Source of the DNA: Butyrivibrio proteoclasticus B316
GTDB lineage: Bacteria > Bacillota > Clostridia > Lachnospirales > Lachnospiraceae
Length of the DNA: 64,000 nucleotides
Direction: 5' to 3'
NCBI RefSeq assembly: GCF_000145035.1
Contig: NC_014387.1
Span: 876,276 to 940,275 of the forward strand
The notes beneath the pieces were generated by a model. The model made no database searches. It was not told where the DNA came from and was given only the letters and a program-made list of their open reading frames with translations. Each line of letters begins with the position of its first letter. Position 1 is the stretch's first letter. Positions 35,507 to 47,800 of the stretch are shown here, in pieces. Made by a program: the position numbers and the translations under genes.

Positions 35507-36778
35507 ATGGCCATATTCTTTGTAGTCATGTTGTTTCTGATCTCGGGAATAGCTTTGTTTTGGTCTGCAAATGAGGATAAAACCTCTGCAAATCTATACA
35601 AGATAGAGATTAACAGAGTTGAGAACGAACTTAAGAATGCAGATGATCCTGACTATATCCCTGATCTTTCAAGGTATGAAACTATCTCAGGAGTGCATAG
35701 ATATGAACCCGAGGATGGTGATTCATTTTTTTCAACCGGAGACAGTTACCATATTTCAGATATTGATGGCAGACTTTACCGTATTGAGTATTCTGTTGAT
35801 CTGTCCGGAGAAAGAAAAAAAGTCTATAAAGCGGCCATTATTTCTATAGGAGCGACTATTCTTTCGCTGATTTTTTTCCTGGTTTATTTCTACATTACAA
35901 TCATCAGACATTTTAACCAAATTGCAGAATACCCTGGGCACCTATCCAAGGGAAACTTAACGCTCCCACTTTCCAAAGAGAAAAACGGAATATTTGGAGA
36001 GTTTTTATGGGGGCTTGATATGCTGAGAGAGAAGCTTGAAGAGGAAAAAAAGAAAAATCTGGAGCTTCAAAAGGAGAGAAATGTATTCCTGCTTTCTTTA
36101 TCCCACGATATTAAAACCCCTGTTTCTGCGATCAAGCTGTACAGCGCAGCACTTAAAAAGAACCTCTACAAAGAAGAGAATAAGATACAGGAAGTTGGGG
36201 AAAAAATCGAGAAAAATGCCGGAGAGATTGAAGAGTATATTTCAAAGATAATCAAATCTTCGGATGAAGACTTCCTGGATCTACGGGTACAGGATCAGGA
36301 GTTTTATTTATCAGAAGCTATCTCTCCGATAAGAGATTACTATCAGGATAAGCTGGGACCTCTTGGAACAGAATTTAGTATTGACAGTTTTACGGATATT
36401 CTGCTTCGGGGCGACAGAGACAGATTTGTTGAAGCCCTGCAGAACATCATGGAAAATGCCATTAAATATGGTGATGGAGAGTATATCAGAATGTCTTTTT
36501 GTGATGAAGAGGATGCCAGACTTATTACTGTTACTAACAGCGGCTGCACTCTTAAAGAGAGCGAAATGGAGCGTATATTTGAGAGCTTCTACAGGGGTTC
36601 CAATGTTTCAGCAAGGCCCGGAAGCGGACTTGGGTTATACATAGCCAGAAAACTCATAAACAAGATGGGAGGAGAAATCTTTGCTTCGATAGATGGAGAC
36701 CTGTTTAAGGTCACTATCGTCATGCACAAAGTCAACTACCACGCACCTAAAGGTACGTGGCTTGCGACTCCCCTGTAG
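35507..36778 (+). CDS. Sensor histidine kinase, 3' end altered by the IS element
   Basis: 423 residues: a helix right at the start, an extracellular loop of about 80 residues, a second helix near 105-130, then a kinase core with H-box LSHDIKTPVSA, N-box QNIMENAIKYGD and G-box GSGLGLYIARKL. The ATG begins inside the first helix and lacks a clear ribosome binding site. The frame is open upstream to about 35435 without an ATG, GTG or TTG, so a rare start codon is possible. The final residues (about NYHAPKGTWLATPL) are encoded by the terminal hairpin of the IS605-type element, so the native stop has been replaced, but all catalytic motifs survive. Confidence 0.88.
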   Translation: MAIFFVVMLFLISGIALFWSANEDKTSANLYKIEINRVENELKNADDPDYIPDLSRYETISGVHRYEPEDGDSFFSTGDSYHISDIDGRLYRIEYSVDLSGERKKVYKAAIISIGATILSLIFFLVYFYITIIRHFNQIAEYPGHLSKGNLTLPLSKEKNGIFGEFLWGLDMLREKLEEEKKKNLELQKERNVFLLSLSHDIKTPVSAIKLYSAALKKNLYKEENKIQEVGEKIEKNAGEIEEYISKIIKSSDEDFLDLRVQDQEFYLSEAISPIRDYYQDKLGPLGTEFSIDSFTDILLRGDRDRFVEALQNIMENAIKYGDGEYIRMSFCDEEDARLITVTNSGCTLKESEMERIFESFYRGSNVSARPGSGLGLYIARKLINKMGGEIFASIDGDLFKVTIVMHKVNYHAPKGTWLATPL

Positions 36779-36866
36779 TTCGTTTTAACAACTCCTACAT
36801 TTTGTCGGTGGAACTTCCGTGGGGTCGCATCATGGGACGGTTGACACCGCCCCTTACGACAAAGAT
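36733..36866 (-). ncRNA. Candidate omega/right-end RNA of TnpB
   Basis: TnpB nucleases use an RNA from the 3' end of tnpB through the right end of the element. In this interval CGACAAA (36857-36863) can pair with TTTGTCG (36801-36807), enclosing a stem ACCGCCCC/GGGACGGT (36834-36853). A terminal hairpin lies at 36739-36760 and AACTAC/GTAGTT (36734-36739, 36775-36780) can pair around it. The guide would come from flanking DNA below 36733. Position and structure fit; no expression evidence. Confidence 0.45.
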
Positions 36867-38006
36867 TTACTCTGCCATAACTGTATCAGGTACTTGACTA
36901 TCTTCAAGATAATTGATTCCCATACGGTACAGATTCATAGCTCCAATGCGGTCATCGTTAGACTTATAGCCACAGTTCTTACAGGTGAACAGATGTATCT
37001 TCTTGTCACGGTTAGCTTTTTCAATGTGCCCACATACAGGACAGCACTGACTTGTATAGCAAGGATTAACCTTAATAACGATAGACTGATTCTGTTTAGC
37101 CTTGTAGGAGAGTTTCTGCTCAAGGTCATAGAAAGACCAAGAAACAGACACATAGCGGTCTTTGGCTCTGACACGCTCTGTAGCATTGCGAATGCCCGAC
37201 AAATCTTCAAGGACAAAGAGTGTATGCTTCGGATTGTTCTCAACGAGTGCCTTTGATACTTGATGGTTTACATCCTGCATCCAACGGTTTTCTCGCTGAC
37301 CGATAGCTTTGAGTCTACGTCTTGATGATGGTGTCTGACGCATTTGGAGTTCCTTACGAAGTTTGACATAGCTTGCACGTTTCTGCTTGATGGCTTTACC
37401 GCTTACAAAACCAGACTTGTGCTTACTATCATAAGTGGAAGCAACAAAGTTAATACCTCTGTCGATGCCAACAACATTACAGATATCGGAGATATTGCAT
37501 TCCTCGATATCATAAGTAACGGGGATATGTAAAAAATACTTACCATGCTTGTTTACGAGTTTAGCTGTGCCAAACTTATAGATTGTATGGTCAAAATACT
37601 TAGACATACCTTCAGCAAAATAAGGAAGTTTCACACGACCATTCAGTGTATTAACCGAAAAACAACTTTGTGTAAGGGAATAATCCCTGTTCCATACAAG
37701 GTCATACTGTGGCTTCTTGAAAGATGGCTGAATCCACTCTTTCTGATTTTCAAGAATGGTCTTATATCTTGCAATGACAGTCTTAAATACGGACTGAGCC
37801 ATCTGAGATTTAAGTCCAAACTCTTCTCGGAGTGTAGAATACAAAACCTTGTTAAGTGAGAACTGCTTTAGGTCGTGAGTACGGAACACATAGTCAGATA
37901 CATAATTGCAGGCATCAGAATAAACAGACATGGTTTCATCAAGTAAAACCTTACTTTCTGTATTAACGGATATCTGTATTTTAGCCGTAACTGTCATTTG
38001 TTCCAT
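36867..38006 (-). CDS. tnpB: TnpB RNA-guided endonuclease (IS605 OrfB)
   Basis: 379 residues, full length for TnpB. The RuvC catalytic acids are all present: GIDRGIN (D182), LFVLEDLSGIR (E267) and SNDDRIGAMN (D351/D352). A zinc ribbon has CCPVCGH (C322, C325) and CKNCGY (C342, C345). In this family TnpB is a DNA nuclease guided by an RNA from the element's right end and helps retain the transposon. GAGG lies 7 bases before the ATG. It is divergent from the tnpA remnant, as in IS605. Since tnpA is broken, this copy depends on a transposase in trans to move. Confidence 0.93.
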   Translation of the reverse strand: MEQMTVTAKIQISVNTESKVLLDETMSVYSDACNYVSDYVFRTHDLKQFSLNKVLYSTLREEFGLKSQMAQSVFKTVIARYKTILENQKEWIQPSFKKPQYDLVWNRDYSLTQSCFSVNTLNGRVKLPYFAEGMSKYFDHTIYKFGTAKLVNKHGKYFLHIPVTYDIEECNISDICNVVGIDRGINFVASTYDSKHKSGFVSGKAIKQKRASYVKLRKELQMRQTPSSRRRLKAIGQRENRWMQDVNHQVSKALVENNPKHTLFVLEDLSGIRNATERVRAKDRYVSVSWSFYDLEQKLSYKAKQNQSIVIKVNPCYTSQCCPVCGHIEKANRDKKIHLFTCKNCGYKSNDDRIGAMNLYRMGINYLEDSQVPDTVMAE

Positions 38007-38087
38007 AAGTTAACCTCGTTTTTATTTCACTAACCATATGATATAATAATTTTTAGTGAAATTCAATCATCTATAGGAGATTTTAGC

Positions 38088-38276
38088 ATGGATAAATGGA
38101 TTAAAGTATCAGATAAAATGCCAAATAGCGGAGAGTTGGTCTTGGCATATCATACCTATGATGCCCCATTCCATAGTGACCAACATATCATCATTTCCCG
38201 CTTTGAATATCAAGATTACTGGATGAATGGAACAATCACACACTGGATACTGTATCCTGCGCCTCCAGAGAAATAA
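38088..38276 (+). CDS. Small DUF551-like protein
   Basis: 62 residues with an N-terminal WIKVSDKMPNSGELVLAY and C-terminal ITHWILYPAPPEK, the beginning and end signatures of DUF551, a family common in phages and mobile elements. Its function is not known. TAGGAG precedes the ATG and a TATAAT-like box lies near 38040 inside an inverted repeat ATTTCACT/AGTGAAAT. It occupies the place where the first third of tnpA should be, so it looks like a passenger or recombination product in the IS element. Confidence 0.65.
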   Translation: MDKWIKVSDKMPNSGELVLAYHTYDAPFHSDQHIIISRFEYQDYWMNGTITHWILYPAPPEK

Positions 38277-38278
38277 CG

Positions 38279-38674
38279 GTATGGATAACAGATATAATCG
38301 TCAAAATATACGATATCAGTAATTCCAAAAGGTACGGCATTATTGCTATGGAAACTGATAAAGACCATATACATTTTCTTATAAGCTACGATACTACGGA
38401 CAGAGTTTGCGACATTGTAAAACTTATTAATCAGCAGACCACATACTATCTGTGGCAAAAATATCCAAACTTTCTGTCTAAGCAGTATTGAAAGAAGAGA
38501 ATCTTTTGGTCTGACGGATACTTTGCTTGTAGCATAGGTGAAGTATCATCAGCCACCATACAGAAGTACATAGAAAGTCAAGGTCAATGGCTACGAATTT
38601 ACAAGGCTCCTCCCACCGCCCAAGGGCAGTGGGAGGAGCCTACGACAACCGAAAGGATTTTATTTATGAATTAA
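38279..38674 (+). pseudogene. tnpA: Remnant of IS200-type Y1 transposase tnpA
   Basis: The frame encodes YGIIAMETDKDHIHFLISY, with the HUH motif (HIH), the LINQQTTYYLW helix, IFWSDGYFACSIGEVS, and IQKYIESQG holding the catalytic tyrosine. Two defects are seen. About 40 N-terminal residues are missing, with no start codon in the expected place. A TGA at 38489-38491 replaces what is usually tryptophan in the QYWKK motif. The frame then runs on through the end hairpin to 38674. It is best read as a non-functional relic. Confidence 0.8.
38605..38640. other. Subterminal hairpin of the IS element, tnpA side
   Basis: GGCTCCTCCCAC (38605-38616) pairs perfectly with GTGGGAGGAGCC (38629-38640), with an inner GCCC/GGGC pairing. 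Such hairpins are the TnpA recognition structures at IS605 ends. The 195 bp after it up to the adhesin start are AT-rich and presumably hold the adhesin promoter. Confidence 0.6.
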
Positions 38675-38834
38675 TTAAAAAAACAATGAATAATAAGTGA
38701 ATAGAAAACGAAAAGTTTATTAGACCATTAGTTTTTGTGCAAATTTACGATTGCTAGGTTATATACTTTTGGATAGAATAACATCTTGCTTTAAATGAAT
38801 TGTATACAATATATTCTTTCAGAGGAGCTTAGTA

Positions 38835-41800
38835 GTGAGTAAATTTTATTTCAGAGTAATATCAATAGTGCTGGCGATGGTAATGGTGATTTCCAGCAGT
38901 AACGTAAGTACGTTGGCTTATGATCCAATTCCTGAAGATGTAGAGGAAACTGTTCAGGATCCGGAAAACAAAATCCCAAATGAAGAAATCTTAGACCCGT
39001 CCAAGACTCAAATTCCACCAGATGAATTAAATAAAGATGGTGAAGGAGAAAATCCTGATAAAAAGGGTGAAGGCAAAGTTGAAAAAGAGCCTTCTACGGG
39101 AAATGGTAATCCTCCTGTAATAGATGAGAATCTTAATAATGGTGGGAATACCCCACTTAATGAGGAAGGTAATGGACAGAAGTCTTCTGATGCAAATGGT
39201 AACCTAGACGGTAATGGACAGAAGTCTACTGACAAAAATGGCAACCCTATAGATAAAACTGGCAAAAGCGGCAGTGAAGAGGACATTCTACTCGATCAGG
39301 ATGGAAAGCCTATAACACCGGATGGAAAGCCTGTAAAGGATGGAGAAGAATCTCTCAAAGGTGAAGATAAGTCCGGCGAAAAAAATCCGGCAAAGAAAGA
39401 TACTGACGCTACACCTGTAAAAGAGCAGATGACCCTTGAAAGTGAGAGTGGAAGCGGAAATGTCAAAGTTGAAGGTAAGCTTCCACAGGGAAGTGTCCTT
39501 ACAGTAGACCCAATTTCCGATGAAAGAGCTCGCGAGCTTATCGGAAATACAGACGAAAACGTCGTATGTGCATTTGATATTACACTCTCTTTAGATAATA
39601 AGAAAATAGAGCCTGACGGAACAGTTAAGGTGACAATAGCCCCTCCTTCAGGACTTGATATAGATTCACTTCGTGGTAAGCAACTTAAGCTTATACATAT
39701 ATTAGATGATGGCAATAAGGAAGAATATGATCTTCAGATAAATTCAAACGACGAATTTGAGTTTGAAGCCGGAAGCTTTTCTCCATGGATCATTACTATA
39801 AATGGAGAAGAGAAAGAAGTTGATTATATAGAAAAAGCAGACGGTAAGACTTTTAACCAGACAATCAGAGTAAACTTCAGTGATGCCTCACTTGTAAATT
39901 CTGCTTCCAAAGTTAAACTCACCGTATTTGGAAATATATCTAAAGATAATGTGAAGAGCGGAGAAAACGTTAGTAAGGAAATGTTTTCTCTTTTATCCAT
40001 GGAATTTGGAATGACAAGTTTAACATCCAATGCCGGTGGATCATCAGCCTATGCGGACTGCACAATTACAGGAATTCCTGCATACATAATCGGCGGGACA
40101 GGTGACGTTACCAAGGGCGGAAATGGCAGCTACAGTATGCCTTCAGGCTTTTATGGTGTGATGGTTGAAACGGTAAATGGATACACACCCAAGCAGGGAA
40201 GCGGAGAAGGCGACCTTATTATTCTATCTCCGGTAAAAGATGACAATGACGCTTCCTGGAGTACCAGATTGGTAACTGTTGAAAATGATATTTTGGATCT
40301 TGTAAGTCCATCATTTAGCATAGACTGGCAGGATAACCGTAACTTTGCCGGGATGCGTCCATATTCTGACGGATCTTCTATTATGGAGGGCAAATCTTCA
40401 GAAATTGCTGGCAAAATTCTTCTCTTTTATAAAAATGGCGATTCATATATGCCTGTGGATTCTGACTCTCTTGTACTTGTGTCAGCAGGTAGTGAGAAGC
40501 CTCTTATATATTCATCATCCTTTAGCACCTGGAACGTATCATTTAGTAAGCTTCCTAAGAGTAATTCTCAGGGAACTGAATACGAATGGTATATAAAGCT
40601 AAGTGATGATTTTCTTGATGATGGAACTGACAGAAAGGCATATTATAAGGCAGCTGGTCTAAATAGCGAGGGATATCTTCCTATATCTGGAACCGGTACA
40701 TCCAAAATATCTCTTGAATTCACTGATGGTGTCAGAGGTAGCATCATTTGGAGAGCGGATACCAGAGAAATAAGCATTCCATCTATGCCAACAGGAAATA
40801 CATTATATGATACTGCCGGAATGAAGCTCTATATGAAGGCTGGAGACGATACTGCCAAAGAGGTTACGACTCCCTACATTATAAAGTGGGAAAAGACTCA
40901 GGGTGCAGATCAGGAGATCTGGAATTATGATATTTCAGGGCTTCCTCTTTATACTGCAAGAGGAGATGCCATCGTTTATTACACTGTTATAGGACAGAAT
41001 CCATATGTAATGAACATGAATGAGAATGACTCAGTATCCTATAAATTTATTTACGATAACGGTGAAGTCAGTTCAGAAACTGATAAGTGCTATTCCGGCC
41101 AGAAAATATATGCGACAGTTATGGCGGATGCAGAGTTTTCTTTTACCAAGGCATGGTATGACGGAAATGATGATGTCAGCATAGCCAGGAGAAAGACCGC
41201 TATAGAAAAGGGAATAACTCTGTATTTGTGGAGATATCCCGTAAATAAAGGCATCACCGATGGTGCACCTGTAACCAGGGACGCCAGACAATACACCTAT
41301 AAGCTCACACAGGCTGATGCCGGGGATGTAGATAATAACACTATCTCTATTACGCAGGATAATTTTGCGACAGGTCAGTCAGATACATTTCCTAAATATG
41401 ATGAGATGGGTTACAGATACATTTATTATGTGACAGAGGTGTCAAATTCTGAACTCTACAAGACTATATATCATAACGGAGATGAGGCATTTGACGGGAC
41501 CTCAACAGATAAAGCAGCTGAAAACGGTGGTCTTATATGCAATGTCAGAAGTACCAAGGTTGCCCCTTCTGTTACCAAGATATGGAAGTCTTCCTCTGTA
41601 GCAGACTATGTGGGCTCTGAGAGCACGTTCGCCCTTCAGAAAAAAGTGGATGGAAACTGGATAGATACCGACAACGAAGTTGTTCTAAAAGGCTTTTCTT
41701 CAGGCAAAAAGAAAGTCACAGGAGTGTTTGGCGTTCAGGACTTATACGACGGTCTTGGAAGAGGCTATGACCTAAGAGTAATTGAAAAGACTGTGGTTTC

Positions 41801-44800
41801 CGGAAGCAAGGTCAGCAACTGGGTTTCTGATGAGTGGACTGAGGAAAACGGAGTTTATAGTGCCGTTTTTGAGCTTGGTGAGTATACATATCAGGCTGTT
41901 TCTGAGATGAACCTAAATATGACAGATGGGTCAGAATCAGCAGAAGCTGTAGTCACTAACAAACTTTATGGAACCAAGGAGCTAACCCTTAAGAAGATAT
42001 GGGATGGTGACTGGGGAATTGGAACTTCTGAGGATAAGACAGGCAATGTAACCTTTGATATTTATCGCTCTGATAAATCGGAGGTTTACGCAACTGTCAC
42101 TATGCAGAAAGCTACTGACTCAGATAGTAAGACAGAAGGCGAAGGCAGTTTAACTATCACTGGAAGCGATAGCTTCGTAAGAGCCAAAAATGAAGAAATC
42201 TATGAGATAGAAGGAAGCGGAAGCAAGTATACATGGACATCTGCTCCTATCATAGTTCCGGCTTATGCAGAAGATGGAGAACAGTACACTTATACAATTA
42301 AGGAAAGCGTTACAACAAGCCAGAGTTTTGGAAAAGAGTACTTTATAAATGTTTCCGGCAAAAAGATCGAGCTTACTGCCAAAAACTATACAGCATCTGA
42401 CGGAAATAAGGTGAGATTTGATGTCAATAAGATCTGGAAGGATGAGGGAGATCTTTTCCAGAGAACTGATATCATGGTGGAATTTGGAACCTATGACGCT
42501 GGTGGAGAATTTAATCCTATAGATGACGAGAACGGTAAGCCCTATATTCTCTATCTGAAAGCTTCAAATAATTATTCTGAGCGCATTTGGATTGACAAAG
42601 ATAAAGCAGCCGGGATCAGTATAAGAGAGAGCCTTTATAATGAGGCAACCGGCTCTTATGACAGAGTGATGACAGATTTAAACTTTGATAGCGACCAGGT
42701 TCTTACAGGTGGCTATATAGGTGCTACTACCGGAAGTCAGGGGAATTTAAGCAGACCCGGCTATAAAGTTCAGATTACTAAGGGCGAGAACTCTTTTGCC
42801 ATTACTAATACAAGAATTGCCAAGAGAGCTTTTGAATTTATCAAAGTATGGAAGGATTCCGAAAATGCTCTTAAGCTCAGAGGAGACTTTCTGAGAGTAG
42901 CTCTTTTCAGAGAAGAAAATGGAAGCGAAAAAGAATTAGCCTATATCGATATACCTACCTACAAACCGGATGATAACAACACTCTTACAAGCGGAGATGC
43001 TCTGAAAGCTTTCTTTAGTAACAATGGAGCGTATTACCCTGCTTATGATGAAAACGGGCAGAGCTATCAGTATAGCGTCAAGGAGTATATCTGCAAGGGA
43101 ACTTATACAAGTGGCGAGCAGGTTCTTGCTGATGGAGAGGCAGAAACTGCTGCTGATTCCAATGAAGAAGTTAAGATAAATGCCACAACTGAGACAACCA
43201 CAACAGGGTATGTGGTTGATAAATTCACGGAAGATACTTCATATGAGCTTCTCGCAGCAGATGCAGCGCTTAACAGGAAGTTTGCTGAACTGCTGATTCA
43301 GGATAATTATGAATACACCAATATGGCAGCAGGACAGAGGGCAGAAGTTCCTTTCTACCTGGTATGGAATGATCCGGCAAAGAGCGATGTCAGACCTGAC
43401 GTGTATTTCACCCTTTACTACAAGGTTGGAGATGAAGGAGAGCTTAAACCTTATACCGGCGAGTACACAGAGCGTTGGGATGATGTGGAAAGCGGCAACA
43501 AGTATATCCAGAAGGCTATATTTGGAGGACTGCCTTCTGCTGATGCAAACGGAACTGTCTACAGCTACTATGTGGCACTGACTCTTAATAATGCTGCTTC
43601 CAATTACATAGTGGATAACTATACTGATGATTTTGGTATGGGCGAAAATGGATCTTTGCATGATACAGATTCACTTGAGGTTATACCTGTCAATGGAACC
43701 AATTATCTCAAGGTAAAAGATGGAGTTGAGACTAGTCAGTACACCAAAGAGAATAGCTTTGCAGTTATCGGGATCAAGGATACAATCAAGATTGAAGGAC
43801 GTAAGCTCTGGCTCGATGTTCCTGAGGGAATTACAGCTAAAAATCTTCCAAATGCATATATTTACCTGTTTAGAGAAAGTGATTATGACGACTCAAATAA
43901 GGTTCCTGATATATCAGGGGTAACTAGGCTTGAAGACAGGAAAGATGCTTATTTCCAAAAGTCAGTTCAAGAGATAGCTTCAGGTGATGGCTCTAAGTCT
44001 CCGCAGGGGCTTAATGAGGCCAAGTCTATGTTTATATTTGGTACATTCGATGAAAGCGGAAATCCTGTATATGTAGAATTCCCTAAATACGATGAAATGG
44101 GATTTTTGTACAAGTACAGTGTTCGAGAGATAATCTACAACAAGTATGAACATGAACTTCCGGCTGAGATCATGGTGCCAAGCTATTCTGACAACACAGC
44201 CGACCTTACAAATGTTTACAAGATTTCTAATTCCAGAAACAGGAGAAATTTTGAAGTTACAGTTAACTGGGAGGGTAGCAAGAAGTTTGATGCTGAGAAT
44301 GATGCCAAGGCAACTGTAAGGCTATACAGGGCAGAGCTTGATACCGATGGTAACTATGATGACGGTAATTTCGATAATGTAACCCCTAATACATCAACTG
44401 CTGTGTTCAATATGGGTGCATCAGAGCTTGTTGATGAGAAGATAATAGCCAGAAGCGACGGCGATTCATTTAAGGCTGAATGGCTTAATATGCCTATTTT
44501 TGCTCCAAGTGGTAAGCTCTATGCTTATTATGCTATTGAGATGACAGATGATATGCCGGGCTTTAGTGTGACAGCAACTGGTGATGGCAGCATTAAGACC
44601 CAGGTAAAAGCTAATAATCAGGAAGGTTTTACAGGTCTTGCTTTTGGAAATAATGGAATATACCTTAACAATGTAAATTCTGAGAATCCTGATAATAAGA
44701 AGGTTGCAACATTTACAAATACCTACAACACATTAGCTTTTGACACTATTACATTTACAGCTGAGTGGAACAGTGCATACGCATCCCTTATTCCTGACAG

Positions 44801-47800
44801 CACGGGGCTATCAAATGAGACAGATGCTGATATAACAAAGAGAGCTTTGACTTTTGAGGTTACAGCAACTGCTGCTTCTCAGGCCGGCAAAGATAATAAG
44901 AATGGTTTGACTTTTACTGAGGGAACAGATTTTACAGTTATTTCTGTTACACCTTCAAGCGACGGTCAGGGCAATAAGTGGGATTACACAATCAGGTTTA
45001 ATAGCCCTGTGCCAGTGTATTCTGCAAACGGTAATCTCTATACCTATAGCGTAAAAGAAAAACTGAATTCAGATTTTGTTAAAGCAAACTACAAAGAGGA
45101 TAAATCTGTTATTTCAGCCATTGCAAGTAATGCTGTAAGTGACCAGAACGATAGCAACCTGACACTCAATATCAGTAACAGTAGCAGTAACATCCTGAAA
45201 AATTCTCTTAAGGGAAATATAAGTGTCTCTAAGAGATGGGACGACTACAGTAATGATTATGGCATGAGAGAGGGACTTATCAGATTCAAGGTTGACTATA
45301 GAATTGGCAATAGTGGAACCTGGATGCCTTATGGAGGAGGCGATGATAACGAATCCCAAGGCACTTATCAGACCTTTTCACTTGATAAAAATGGCAGCTG
45401 GAAGACAACCATATCAAATCTTCCCGTTGCGGCCAAAGATGCTACTGACAGCTATAGAGCCGGTGATAAGTACCAGTACAGAATAAGAGAAACTCAGATA
45501 GTCACAACAGAATCTAACGAAGCAGAAGTAGTTTTAGATGTACCACTACCTGAAGCTCAGAATGCAAATGCATCCCAGAGTGTCATCTGGAAACAGAATG
45601 GAACTGGCAAAGAGGATACAGATAAGTTTGTCGATATTGTTTCTGTGGGAAACTACAAGGTTTATAACCCTACAGATATTACTGATATTTCAAGTTCAAA
45701 ATCAGTTAAGATTGTAAACCAGCTTGATTCTGACAATGCAGTAACCAAGTTAAAGGTTGAGAAAATCTGGGATGATGAGTCAGATAAATACGGACTCAGG
45801 CAGACTTCTGTAACAATCATGATCCAGAATTCCAAGGATGGTAATAACTGGACTGATGTGGCTTCAAGAGTAATTACAAGTTCATCAGCAGATCCTTCAG
45901 ATAGCAACAAGTGGGTTACAACCTTTGAAAACCTGCCTAAATACTATGGAAGTGCTACTGATAACGATAGGTATTTATACAGAGCAGTAGAAATCAATAT
46001 TGGAAAGAGCGGCATCGCTGATAGTGCAGGCACTCCAACAGGACCTGTTAGCCAGAATAATGCTTACAGAATCGGCTCATATCAGGTAGAGCATAACGTT
46101 AATACAGATGAACCGACTTTGTATGTCACAACTATCAAAAACAGTCTAATTAAGAGTGTTAACAGAATAAACGTTAACAGATACTGGAATGATGAGGAAA
46201 CATCACATTCAGGAGTAGCGATTGGTCTCTACAGCTCCAACTTTAGAAGCGGAACTGCAGCAGCGGGAGTACCTGCAAACACAGGCTCTTTAGCTAAGCT
46301 CAATTTTGACGGAAGCTCTCTTACTCTTACTGATGATGCTCCTTCAGGCACATTTACAGGACTTCCTGAGTACAATAGTGACGGAAATTCTATTGTCTAC
46401 TACATAAAAGCTACTATGCCAAGCAGTTATAAGACTCAGTATCTGTCAGCAACGGGTGACTGGCCTTCTACAGGACTTGTGCCTGTTGATGCTACTCAGC
46501 ATACAGATGCGGGTATTTCATCAGGAAACTTTTTTGTTACTGTTATGGGAACGCCATATACAAGTGCATCTGTGAAAAAAGAGTGGTCTGATAATGACAA
46601 TATATTCGGAACAAGGCCAGGAAGCGTAAATGTTAAGCTTCAGAGAAAAGAAGTGGATACTGCAGGCACAGAGTACGCAGATGTAACCTGGGCGGATATT
46701 CCTGAAAATGTAACGGCAGCAGGCAAGATAAAGAGTGGCAAGGGAAGTGAAAAGGCTATAGTAACTCTTAGCGGTTCCTGGAGCGCAAGCTTAAGCCTTC
46801 TTCCTGCCTATAAAAGAACCTACAGCAGTAAAGCAACAAAATATGAATACAGATTTGTTGAATGTGATGCAAGTGGCGAAGAGTATGAACCTGTTGGATA
46901 TAGTTCAACTCTTTTAACAGATGCTGATAATAAGACAACTATAACCAATACACTTATCACCAAGGATATCACTGTAGTTAAGGTGTGGGATGATGACAGC
47001 AATAGAAGAGGCAAAAGACCTTCCGCTATAACTCTAAGTGTAAGCGGACAGGGCAGATTTGCTGACAGAGCGGTCACCCTCAGCGAAAGCGGACTAGCTA
47101 CAGGGACAAGTGCTGACTTTGATGTAAGAGCTGCAGTAAGTGCAGATGGAAACACCTGGACTTATACCTTTGCAGGCCTTCCTAAGTATGTCTACGGCAG
47201 TGGAGTAGCTTCTTTAGCAGATATGGCTTATTCTGTTACTGAGGATATAGATGCTACCTATAATAACGGCCTTATCCTCAAGAACTATTACACTACTAAT
47301 TATGCGGCTGATGGAGATGCAACAACTATCACCAATTCTGCAGTAGATTCATTTGTTTCTCTAAGAGTCGAGAAAAACTGGGAAGATGATGATGACAAAT
47401 ATGGTCTTAGACCTGAGAAAATAACAGTTTCTATCCAAAGATCATCTGATAACGGACAGACTTGGAGTGACTTTGATACTCAGGATATTGATAATAGCTA
47501 TGTGGCAGCCGGTGATGGAAATAAGTGGTCTAAGGTATTTAATAATCTTCCCAAATATGATGGAAATGTAGAAGATAATCTTATTTTCAGATACCGCGCA
47601 ATAGAAGTTAAGGTCGGAGATGATGCTGTTATAGCAGATGATACGCAGGAAACTACTATTTACAGAGGTGGCGATTATATAGCAGAGTATGACCATAATT
47701 ATACTAATGCAGCTCTTTTTGTGACTACTATTACAAATGAGCTGGATTATGACCCATCACGCGACCTTGGAATTATCAATACAACCGAACCTGTTCAGGA

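Larger units (their letters stand above)
36733..38645 (-). mobile_element. IS200/IS605-family element with tnpB, decayed tnpA and a passenger ORF
   Basis: The element contains an intact tnpB (minus), a divergent remnant of the Y1 transposase gene tnpA (plus), and a DUF551 ORF between them. Hairpins mark both sides: CCACGCACCT.../...GTACGTGG at 36739-36760 and a 12-bp stem at 38605-38640. Exact ends are not determinable without a related empty site; the coordinates are estimates. The right end lies within the last codons of the histidine kinase gene. Confidence 0.75.

Noticed and set aside
31580..36778. Identification of the ABC/two-component set as BceAB-RS
   Set aside because: BceB has ten helices with one large loop; this permease has two FtsX units with two large extracellular domains, and the kinase loop is longer than in BceS.
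38489..38491. In-frame TGA in tnpA read as recoded tryptophan
   Set aside because: Nothing else in the window suggests TGA recoding, many genes use TGA as stop, and tnpA is also missing its N-terminus, so a nonsense mutation is simpler.
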